Source of the DNA: Echinococcus granulosus
Lineage: Eukaryota > Platyhelminthes > Cestoda > Cyclophyllidea > Taeniidae
Reading direction: 5' to 3'
NCBI RefSeq assembly: GCF_000524195.1
Contig: NW_020170386.1
Location: 1,605,949-1,669,948, forward strand
DNA length: 64,000 nt
This document shows positions 55,401 to 64,000 of the stretch, in pieces (position 1 is the first letter of the stretch; each line of letters opens with the position of its first letter). The position numbers and the translations under genes were made by a program. The notes beneath the pieces are model-generated. The model saw nothing but the letters and a program-made list of their open reading frames with translations, was not told the origin of the DNA and searched no databases.

Positions 55401-58400
55401 CTCATGGAGTGAAATCCACCACGTCCGAAAATTTGTTCGAATCAAGATCTCAGGCTAATCGCACGACTGAAAGCTTGGTAGATAAAGAAGCTCATACAGA
55501 TTTAGATCGAGTTAGTGAATCTATCAACCAAACATCTAAATCTTCTATGGACCAAAAATCTAGTACCACACCCAAGTTGGAGGCTAAGAAGACTCATCCA
55601 CCTGTTTTGCCGACCCTTATAGGTGAAGCAGAAATGCTTGATTCGTCGATAGGCACTGTATCGATTATTCAGAATAAAAACTTGAATCCCACGTTTGAAG
55701 ACGATTCAAATTTGTACCAACTTGTTGAACACGAAAAGTATGTGATGAATTCGGTGGCGGCCATATTGCAAGTGGATCGTAGCACTGCAGCTAGTACTTC
55801 GATGAATGATACCGGTGCTCCAACGCCCCTATCATCCATATCTCTAAACTCCAACAAAATCAAAGGAGCAGCTATTTCATTGGTCGAAAAATCTGCAAAT
55901 GATACGGATGCGACAAGGCAACACCTTGCAGAACATGCCAGAGGTAGTCTAGACAACCAACCAAAGCCCCTAAGTTCTAGCAATGAGGAAACTACTGGAG
56001 CTCTAAACCTTGAACAACTCTCTGACGTTTCCGAAAATGAGAGAACTGCTTCGCATACAAATAGTTTTGTTGCAAGCAAGAAATTTAGACATGGAACAGA
56101 GGTTCTGATGACTCTCTCGCCAATAACAATGCTATCGTACGCTAACGACGAGACAATTGATTTGCCCTTTGGTATTTTGTCACTATTACAGCTCCCAGAA
56201 CATGAAGAGAGCACAAATGTGAGGGTTGAGACGAATCCGAGAGTCCGTCACCTTGTGGAACATGTGATTAGCGCTTTGAGTGAAGAGGCTATGCCTTCAC
56301 CAATGACTGCCTACGGAATAAATTATTCAAATGCCGAATCTGATTGGAACAGAAGTGATGATTTTACGAAATCTGAGCCATTGCCGGGCTTCACTCGCTG
56401 CATCGCCAACGCCATGGCCATCAACGAGATGCCACCAACACAATCTGAAGCTTTGAAGGTCCCCATTTTAGTAAATCACATAAGTAATTCCCAATATCTG
56501 CCAGCTGATTTCCGCATAAGCACTAGCGGTGTTAAGGATCCTAAGGAACTAATTAGAAGTAGCTCTGACTGTACAAACGTCCTAGAAGACGATTATCTTA
56601 ATTATCCATGCGGATTTGAAATAAACGCGGCAAGAACGGATCGTGCTACTGCCGAGGATCCTGGTTCTTGTATAGAACTCTCTGAAAGACATGAACCACT
56701 ACCAACGCCACCTCCTTCTGAATGTCAACTTCTAGTTCTACCTTGTTTAAATGATACTGTAGATCAAATTCAATTCCCACCCCCTCCTCCTTCTCCAACC
56801 TTTGAGCTTGTGAAATTCGATAACTGCGATCTAGTCAAAAATGAGGAACATTGCGAGGATGTGGAAAGTAAGCAGCCAACGTACATGGAAACCTTAGATG
56901 ATCGTGACCCGAACGCATGTGATGATGCCTGCTTCCCAGCAACTTGTCAGTCCACTTCTACACCACTGGTCCAAAAGGAAGTAGATGGTAATGCTTGCAC
57001 TGTTGTGGTGTGTAACGCCACTCAAGATCATACGGATTGTGTAGTCGAAAGTGCTTCTTTGTCCACTAATAAGGATGTAGTGGGCGGTGCTATTTCACCA
57101 TTGACCTCCCTCTCCATAAAATTGAACTCACCATGTTCGTCAGTGCCGAAACAACTGGTAATTCAAACATCGTTTCTGAACATGAAGAAAAGCTTGAAAT
57201 CTCCGGGCCATAACTCGCTTCCTTCCTCGACTTCGTCTATTCCTTTGGATCTGCCCGCTCCAAGTGGGCCTGAGTGTGAACAGATGCAGCTGCGACAACC
57301 GAAACAGGATCGGCGCACCAAAAGCGCGGGTGCCTCACCACTTCATTTCGATGTATCGATTGACATTTCGGCCCCCAGAAGTGTACAGCATCACGGGAAC
57401 AACAGCTACGGCTTATCTCAAAATTGCAATGCATCCACGGTAGTCTCAGTGGATCTGGAAGATGCTGGCACACAAGAGAACACGCACAACGCGACGGAGT
57501 TTAGCAACAAGGGGCGAATGGAGTCACCTATTTCGATCACACTCATAACCGAGCTTCAGGAGGAGGGTTGTGGCACCAGCACTCTGGAGTCCATTTGTCG
57601 AGTTGCAGCCCCGGTAGGCGTGGATACAGCAGCCTTGCCTACGCGTGATAATACTCTGCTAGACCTAACTTACAATCTCAGTGACTCATCTAACACTTAT
57701 GTGTCCTCGCTCAAATCTGAATCATTTTACTAGTTGCTGACGCTACCGCTTTGTACATTTAGACATTAAAAGTGGTTTGAAACTATCTTGTGCATGACGG
57801 TGTCACTCTGATACTATGTAGTTTTGTTCATTTCGTTACCATAGGCATTTTTTGAACTGAGATGGGGTTAAAAGAATTTGGTTTTGCATCAACGTAGTAA
57901 CTTAAGGGCGAAATACGATGGAGGTAGCCTTTTCTGAAGCGTACCTGTTTACATTACGGTGAGTGAATAGTTGGCAAAAGTAGCGTTGAGAATCAGTACG
58001 TTCTATTAATCACTTTGGAGTCCTTCAATAGCGAAACCGGTTTGGTTTTAAAAGATGCTGAGTACATACTAATGGTTTATTTTTAAATCCTGAGCAGGTA
58101 ATGATGAGTGCTGTGTAAATAACTTAGTTCCTAACGTTTACTGTAACAAATATACCGTTTGATGTGATTTTTCAATTCTGTGGGAAGTTTGTTAGTCTGT
58201 CCATAGTTTTTAAGGATTGAATATGAATATACTTTGATGTACAAAATCTTTAATATGTATAATTTCTACATAAACCAGTTCAAGAGCGCCGGAATCCGCT
58301 GAGATGATTTGGGATTATGCTTTTTAAATACACATGCTTTCCATTCACTGTATTTAAGCTTTGTTTTTGTATTTCATTATAGGTTCGACTAATGCAGTCA

Positions 58401-61400
58401 TTCGGTCTATTCATGGAACAGAGGATGTTGAAACAGCTGCTATTCATATTGCTCTGGGTAGGTACTTGTTTGCCTTGACAACCGTATATATTAGCATTCA
58501 ATGACGCCAGCCACATGACTGATAGTGTTGATTTCTAAACGCATGTGTTGGCTGTTTGGTACCCGCCTCATCTCTATTAAAATAACACCTTGATATAAAG
58601 TTTCATGAAATCTTCCAGTTTCGAGTTCTTTGTTATTGCACTTTTAATTTTAAAACACCTCAGTCACCGTTGCGTAGTGCTGCAATCAATCCAATCTGGA
58701 AAGTGTGTGGAGCAGCAATAGAAATTGCTTAGCGAAGATGAGTGTATTCGATAATCGTTTGGGTGGGATCGTGTTCTGAGCTTATCATTGCTACTACTGC
58801 TCTGTAATTTACTTGTACATTGAATTTCTAGCACTGCTACATTTCATTCATGCTTACTCCTTGTTGGTGTATTTATAAGCATCTACCTTATTAAGTCTGT
58901 TGTATTGCCATTCGGTCCATTCAGATTGCACCATAGCACACTTTTTATTATTCACAGATTGAATGATGAGAGGTCTTTTAATGTGTATGCAATCGGTGAT
59001 TACCGCTCTGGGTTTCAGCCGTTATGCAGTTAGCTTTAGCATTGCTGGAAACTGGCACCCTGAATTAAAACGATTATATCTCATTGTACTCCAATCAAGT
59101 CGTTTCTGAAAGCCGCACCGTTTGTTCTGCCAGCCTCGTTTGGAAAGCAGCTCCTCTACGTCGTTTCTTTTCTCGTGGATCTAGGTAAACTTGTTGTTTA
59201 GCCTATTTTTTGTTATTCTTACAGTTAGTTGCCTCAGCCATGGTGGCACAAAAGTAGCTGTCTAAGCCTGCTATTCAAAAGTTTATAAGAAAGGTAAATT
59301 TGCTTCTAGCAGATCTATGAATTCTAGACGATCGGACAAAATTCATTGACGAAAAGTTAGTGGCTTCACATGATCACATGACGTTATTGATTGCCAACAG
59401 CGTGTTCTGTGAGTTCGTGCGTAGTTGTGGCCACTTGAATAACTAAACTTTCGCTTTGTTTTCTGAAGACCATCTAATGCCACTTTTAAATGTGCTTTTT
59501 CCATGTCCACATTTGGCTAATATTTCTATTACTACTCATTAATATTTTAATTGGCATACTATTCCTTTCTTCCATGTCATCTACACCACTTATCATCGTT
59601 CTGCTCACGTCCCATGTGTGTGTGTAAAACTTTTGTCGTGCCACTTTGAACGTGCACCTTACGGCATGCCGTGACATCACCTCAACATGGACTGCTGCCG
59701 AAATACTGGTGTTTGTGTACAGTTTTGCGTCTCGCTCATTTCACTCTATTTTAAGGCATTCCGCAAGGTGTAGCCGTTCACGCTTATTATTTTCACTCGT
59801 TTAGTCAATGGTACACATAAGCCCTTGTTATCTTGAGAGCAGTAGGTTAAGTAGTTGGAATGAAATCCTACATCTCTATTGAAAAATTGCTTAATTTTGG
59901 TCATTCGGCGTGCTAGCTGACGCAGGAAAAAATGTCTTGCGTCTAGAGCATGCACTGGGTTTTAAAACCTTATTTTCGAGCTCTGGAATCCCTAAAATCA
60001 CCATAACCCACTATTTTCGCCAGTTGGTCCTTGTCTTGAATGCCTTTATCCTCAAAAGTTGTAACTCAACTTTGAAACAATTACTTCATGTTTCAGCAAT
60101 TTTTATTGATTTGTGTAGGTTCTACCGTCTAGTTTGACGGCTATTGTACATGTTCACAGGTCTATTACTTGAACACGAAATTCACATACATAATCCTTTG
60201 CCCTGGCTCACAGGACTTTTCCAAAATCGCTTAATTTTTGAGTGAGGAAGCACGTGACCGTTTAGGTTTTGCTCTTTCTGTCAGGTGTTTGGGTGTCCTT
60301 ATTGCTAACTCATTGAGCTTAATCTATTTTAAAATTTCTGATATTCACCAACCATTCCCTGATTATCCTTCGCCAAATTTTCTTTCGTATTGCCCTTCAT
60401 CATGATAATTTTTTTTGTAACGCCTCAGCGTCGATCTCTTCGTACTCTTGTAATATATCGCAGTTTTTAATTATTTCTTGTTTTAAACGAATTCTGCTTC
60501 TTTCGAAGCCTGTTGGTAGCTGTGTAGTGTTAATTTCAAGGATGCCCAACTTTTAACTGATATTTAATGGTGCATCTACAATTTGTGTGTATCAAACTGG
60601 GTAAAAGCGAAACTTAACATTTTATGTTACGACCTAGTGTTTACCGTTCTTTCTGTAGAGTAAGCTTTAAGTGAATTTTTGAGTGTATTTAAACAGTGTG
60701 ATTTACAATCATATCACGGCTTCTAAGTCGGCTGGTTCTTAAATTAATGTGATTTTTGCAAGCATCACTCTAAGATTCATCTAATACTTAAAGCTGAAAA
60801 CATCTCATTATTAGTTGATACATTCCAACTTTCTTGGCCCCTTCAAATACTGCAGATTTGCACAAAGGATGCGTTGCTGCGTCATGCCGATGCCCGTTGC
60901 CACTACATTTTGGCTGCAGTCGATGTCGACTCTTCTCATCTCTGTCGATAGCAATGACTTTTGTATTCTATTCCAACGTTAGGTAAATAGTAATATCTTA
61001 GGTTACCTCTAGGAGATCTACTACCTATCCCATACTTTGAAGTAGCATCTAATCCCTGGAAGCCTATTCTTTTTGGGTGGTGCACTGCGGATGGAATTGT
61101 CCACTGCTAATTTCTCACTGAAGGCCATACAATTGCGGCTGAGATATATCCATCTGATGCGATATAATAAAACCTGAAGGTATGTACGAAAAACTTTCAA
61201 AATGGACAGGGCTGGTGAACCGGTGGCAGGAAGGTTTCATTCACGTCGCCACAAAACCGATCCGCGAGAAAATGTGGACTTTAGAATGGAACGGAAGAGG
61301 GCCACTGTCTCATCCTGATGGCATTTCTTCAAGTGGTTAGTAGACAACCTCTTGCGAAATTGACAGTTGGGAAATAAAATTGGACAGAAAGGGACAATGG

Positions 61401-63341
61401 CTGAGACTAGCGTTTTTGTCCCACATAGACGAAACTCTAAAGTCTTTTTTGGATCTTCCGTCTCGGGAAAGTACGGACAATCGTAATGGTGATTATTTCA
61501 ACAAATAAAATATTCCCAGGGGCTTTCTCAAATCTCTTCGTCTCCATAAAAAATCACTCGGAATTATCTAGTTACTTTATTATTTATAGCATGGCAATTA
61601 ATTCATAGATTTCATTTCTTCTCTTAGTCTTATTAAGCATACTATCCCCGTGTTTTCTTTCATTTTATGGTTTTAACCACTAATTAATTGGCGTATTACT
61701 ATCCCGGCCATCTAGCTGTTTTAAATCTCTATATAAATTTTATAAGTTTTTTTTAAAAAGGCCAACTTTTGTCTTTATCTTGGCGGTATTTTTAATGCTT
61801 CGTTAAGCGGATAGAGCATTTGCAACAGGTTCTTTTTTGCATAAATTTCGGTTCATAATCGTGATGACGGATGATTTTATCAGTGAAAAGATTAAGCTTC
61901 CTAGATGGTATAATTCGTGTAGAGAAGTACTACACTAATGAAGTACCTGCAGTTGTAAATAAGAATCTTCCGAAACGTTTCAGGCTTTGACATCGGGGTC
62001 GATGTGCTGGGGATCCATGAATCATCTACCAAAGCATTTCTGCGTTACACAGTCTCCCTTCTGGGTTATGGCTTTCACGGCGATATTCTTGAACCCAGTG
62101 AACGACTTCGGTGGCTTGGCCCCCCTCGATATGATATTGCTGGTAGGACTAAAACAAAATCTTTTGGCGTAATGCTTGTGCCACCTAAACCCTCCGTGAT
62201 AATTTGTGCTTCGGCTGACTTTATCGCTTTTACTATTCATCACTCCTGCTAGGAGTGGACCTTGTTAAGGGAATTTTTTTGTTCTACTGTTATGATTCAT
62301 GGTTTCATGATATTTGGAATTCTAATATTTGTATTTGATAAAGATCGTTTCTGCGTCTAATTTTGTGAGGAAATTTCAGATGGCAGATCCTCGTTCTTGA
62401 TTTTGATTGCTTTGGCGAATTTGTAGCGCATTTGCTTAGATCCGAAACAGAATTTAAAGTTTGGGATGTCAGCGTTCTCTTCATTTTGGTGCTTAAAAAA
62501 TTCCATCTAGCCTCGGAGTTACCGTAAGTTAAGAATGGTTTCGCCTACGAAATTATCTGCAAAACCTGTTTCGTCATTCAAATTCTGTCATTTTTAAATG
62601 TTCACGTTCACGTATACATGCGTTATCAATGGCTACGTGGCTGCTTTCCTTTAAGGCGCCATCAAATGGCTGAAATTGGCCTCCTACAAATGTCGCATTA
62701 CTTACCTCCCATCAACTTCTTCCACTCCATTCGACGAAAACATCTGTGGTTCCTCGTGAGTCAAAAAATTGCAGTTCTGATTCATGCTACTTTGTAATAG
62801 TCACTTCCGGTTACAGCATACGGTTGTTGTCTGTTTAGCTTTTGTTGATTTCAATTACTTTGAGATTGATATGTGTGCCTGGTAGTTCGTTTACGTCCAC
62901 ATTCATCTCTTATTATCAATAATTGGTTTTCTTTGACAGCAAACCCCCCATCCTTCTGTTAATCAACTAAATGAAAAACTGGTCTTAGTAGATGTTATCT
63001 TTATAGAAGTCTATCATCCTGTCAGCGTTAGTGACACGCGTGTTTGCTACTTTCCTCTTCCCTTATTCCTGCTCCGACATAGGTGTCCGGTGTGCCTTAA
63101 GTTGGATAGAGATTACGAGGAGGCCACCCAGGCGGTTGAAGCGGACCAATCAAATAAGTCTGGTGAGGCGAGGCAGGCCGCCGGGCCCGCCACTCAACCA
63201 CATCCTACCACCTCAAGCCTCATGGACCCTCCCAGCCTCTGCTCCCAGTCTCCACACTCTTGCTCGGCGCATCGTACGTCTTCACCACCTTTTTGTAAAA
63301 CTTATTGGAAACGGGTTGTGATGATTAATTTACCAATGTAA
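49416..63341 (+). CDS. CERK: Ceramide kinase, 3' end beyond window
   Basis: Phosphorylates ceramide to ceramide-1-phosphate using ATP, at membranes. Exons: 49416-49741, 49797-49972, 50284-50412, 50481-50544, 53649-53803, 58383-58457, 61984-62142, 62656-62755, 63083 to about 63338; phases match throughout. Evidence in order: PH-like N-terminal region with LWRIQTWNA; LLVFINPYGGKK; the nucleotide-binding loop VAVGGDGLFSE (GGDG at 53662-53673); IGLIPAG joined to GSTNAV; the catalytic-region motif SLLGYGFHGDI with RLRWLGPPRYDIAG. The CERK-specific cysteine motif C-x3-C-x2-C is built exactly across the 62755/63083 join (CGSSCPVC). The first exon and its ATG are the least certain part. The last exon turns Pro/Ser-rich and reaches TYWKRVVMINL, probably with a donor near 63338 (GTAAAG). 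The terminal domain with the remaining catalytic sequence is not in the window. A large intron hosts another gene. Confidence 0.85.
50545..53648 (+). other. 3.1-kb intron of ceramide kinase
   Basis: It splits the codon run between SYDG and VVAVGGDG. No exon is missing compared with the family, and no other gene is supported on either strand. AT-rich with pyrimidine tracts. Confidence 0.7.
54002..57733 (+). CDS. Single-exon 1243-residue protein with KH-like N-terminus
   Basis: One uninterrupted ORF; the ATG follows an in-frame TAG by 9 nt, so the start is secure. Residues about 20-95 resemble a type I KH RNA-binding fold: KLRVIYGDARVKTAGLKTG, then CKIEV and, after an insertion, ILRVTGPDDQSIAQFNRLVE. 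The GxxG loop is degenerate (YGDA), so nucleic-acid binding is uncertain. The remaining 1100 residues are Ser/Thr/Asn-rich and probably disordered. They include several Arg/Lys clusters (PRKPRRPRSLG, PRKAKRSRKSPF) that could be nuclear localisation or RNA-contact patches, and a polyproline run, FPPPPPSP, near 56780. No known full-length family is recognised. It lies in a ceramide kinase intron on the same strand. Its lack of introns contrasts with all its neighbours and could reflect retroposition or simple intron loss. Confidence 0.8.
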   Translation: MDKFNDYVSAEYLFENTPDKLRVIYGDARVKTAGLKTGCKIEVTKRVLRRLVSPGNWTRLSILRVTGPDDQSIAQFNRLVEACIPMHSNRREYPRRASSTLMVRPPNHNESGLSRSSPQSYLRMVPVRRNVDTPSAVSNYPNDWFQSCDQKAGSSTHEFGMRTSNDHIRSGSVSYNNTPQSITETVALSRKTASRSRSEATPKPKPRGLYRRFNDSALLSSPPKDMITTRKRTAVPHRPRPESVGISRHLSERQRNKDLSISERTTLNDVTSVITNPATGVGSLRRSNLRNASASTNTKRLHLSRSRIYELEHRPTQELSPDSPRKPRRPRSLGARNRVQSNSDILLSVKREASHRSKSPTKKELKDVPQVLAPLGNMSVRTRPRKAKRSRKSPFPERSGTHSTSPHDTFTPDDNEWGRVKSAKCTPSISPYKLSKKVKQESRLLNKVTAAIDNGGNDISEPSDDNTHGVKSTTSENLFESRSQANRTTESLVDKEAHTDLDRVSESINQTSKSSMDQKSSTTPKLEAKKTHPPVLPTLIGEAEMLDSSIGTVSIIQNKNLNPTFEDDSNLYQLVEHEKYVMNSVAAILQVDRSTAASTSMNDTGAPTPLSSISLNSNKIKGAAISLVEKSANDTDATRQHLAEHARGSLDNQPKPLSSSNEETTGALNLEQLSDVSENERTASHTNSFVASKKFRHGTEVLMTLSPITMLSYANDETIDLPFGILSLLQLPEHEESTNVRVETNPRVRHLVEHVISALSEEAMPSPMTAYGINYSNAESDWNRSDDFTKSEPLPGFTRCIANAMAINEMPPTQSEALKVPILVNHISNSQYLPADFRISTSGVKDPKELIRSSSDCTNVLEDDYLNYPCGFEINAARTDRATAEDPGSCIELSERHEPLPTPPPSECQLLVLPCLNDTVDQIQFPPPPPSPTFELVKFDNCDLVKNEEHCEDVESKQPTYMETLDDRDPNACDDACFPATCQSTSTPLVQKEVDGNACTVVVCNATQDHTDCVVESASLSTNKDVVGGAISPLTSLSIKLNSPCSSVPKQLVIQTSFLNMKKSLKSPGHNSLPSSTSSIPLDLPAPSGPECEQMQLRQPKQDRRTKSAGASPLHFDVSIDISAPRSVQHHGNNSYGLSQNCNASTVVSVDLEDAGTQENTHNATEFSNKGRMESPISITLITELQEEGCGTSTLESICRVAAPVGVDTAALPTRDNTLLDLTYNLSDSSNTYVSSLKSESFY
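57765..57770 (+). terminator. Candidate polyadenylation signal of the KH-domain gene
   Basis: ATTAAA lies 32 nt after the TAG stop (57731-57733), the commonest variant of AATAAA. The short distance implies a very short 3' UTR if used. Confidence 0.35.
58458..61983 (+). other. 3.5-kb intron of ceramide kinase
   Basis: It joins HIALG to FDIGVDVLG, contiguous in the family, so no exon is hidden. No separate gene is supported; the 59486-60137 frames are short and without domains. Confidence 0.7.
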
Positions 63342-63344
63342 AGC

Positions 63345-64000
63345 GGCGCTATCGCTCTCTAAGTTAGTTGATCTTTCACAGGCTTTTATTTTCAATCAGT
63401 AAATGATCTGTTTTTTTTTCTTAAATTTTGTGGCATCTTGTTTTGAGAATTCCTTTGACCAGAAAATCTCAATGGTAGTTATTGTTTTGGTAAAACAGTA
63501 GCAGTAGCGTCCCAGCTATCTCAGTGGTCTCATTACTCTAATTATTTCTTTTAAAAGGACCCGCGTCCTCAATTTCTATCGGTTACAATTCCGCATAGCT
63601 GTTTCATGTTTTGATGGCTAAAGCTCTATCGAAGAAATTACTGTACTATAGAACGTTTCCTGCAAAGGTCAGAAAGATTTATGGAGACGCTTAAATCTTA
63701 TATATCGGGAAAGGAAGGGTTGGTTTAAATTTCTCGTGGTGCGACGATATCAGTACGAGAAGAATCAAATGAGTTTAACCGATTTGATTTACATCTTTGC
63801 AACAGTAGCTTAAATCGACCACTAGCTCTTAAGGTTGTTTATTCATACATTGGGCGGCTCATTCACATTGAGCATCAGAGAAGGGAGTAATCTCTTATGT
63901 TTTACTGAATAAATGCATTTGTGTATGCTTTGTTCTCTGCCTACAATGTAGGCACATGCTCCAAACGAAATTTTGGCAAGTCCTACCCTTTTGCTTAAAA
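63345..64000 (+). other. Right window edge, probable ceramide kinase intron
   Basis: AT-rich, T-tract-containing sequence without a frame matching the missing ceramide kinase C-terminus. It is most likely intron leading to exons outside the window. Confidence 0.5.

Larger units (their letters stand above)
53804..58382 (+). other. 4.6-kb ceramide kinase intron hosting the KH-domain gene
   Basis: The intron separates PAG from GSTNAV, two halves of one conserved motif, with phase 1 on both sides. It contains an intact 1243-codon gene on the same strand. If the donor is skipped the ceramide kinase frame stays open to a TGA at 53956-53958, well before the nested start codon. Confidence 0.8.

Noticed and set aside
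55669..56214. 181-codon minus-strand frame
   Set aside because: It is a shadow of the KH-domain ORF and has no domain or splice support.

Overview
The window looks like nuclear DNA of a flatworm, most likely a tapeworm (cestode). The reasons are AT-rich spacers, compact multi-exon animal genes with long stretches between them, and an unusual set of introns only 30-36 nt long that restore frame and domain alignment when removed. All products are recognisable bilaterian families (FBXL2/20, LRRC27, NKX1, ceramide kinase, an MFSD4-type transporter). There are no bacterial operons, rRNA, CRISPR arrays or recognisable intact mobile elements. No species call is possible from sequence alone.

Layout: (1) 0.5-5.9 kb, + strand: an MFSD4-like major facilitator transporter with a large Ser/Thr-rich, N-glycosylation-rich insertion. 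(2) 14.1-8.0 kb, - strand: a complete ten-exon F-box/leucine-rich-repeat protein of the FBXL2/FBXL20 type with a prenylation (CaaX) tail and a lineage-specific insertion between repeats. (3) 15.5-17.8 kb, + strand: an eight-exon LRRC27-like protein, divergent from the F-box gene. (4) 17.8-36.0 kb: a gene-poor region ending at (5) an NKX1/slouch-class homeobox gene, 36.05-40.12 kb, + strand. The desert holds several GC-richer islands that are candidate cis-regulatory elements, and one 100-N assembly gap. (6) 40.1-46.1 kb: no supported gene. (7) 46.15-47.87 kb: a small weakly supported basic ORF (+) whose end overlaps that of a well-supported 193-residue coiled-coil protein (-), possibly Spc25-like. 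(8) 49.4 kb to beyond 63.3 kb, + strand: ceramide kinase (CERK), 3' end outside the window. Its 4.6-kb intron contains an intact same-strand single-exon gene for a 1243-residue protein with a KH-like N-terminus.

The genes do not form a pathway. They are a typical metazoan neighbourhood: ubiquitin ligase adaptor, cilia-associated-type LRR protein, developmental transcription factor, possible kinetochore subunit, lipid kinase. The value of the window lies in gene structure: reading-frame phase is consistent across the exon joins given here (one join in the transporter remains open), which supports the models. The most notable points are the ultra-short introns (two with GC instead of GT donors), the mucin-like transporter loop, and the nested KH gene.
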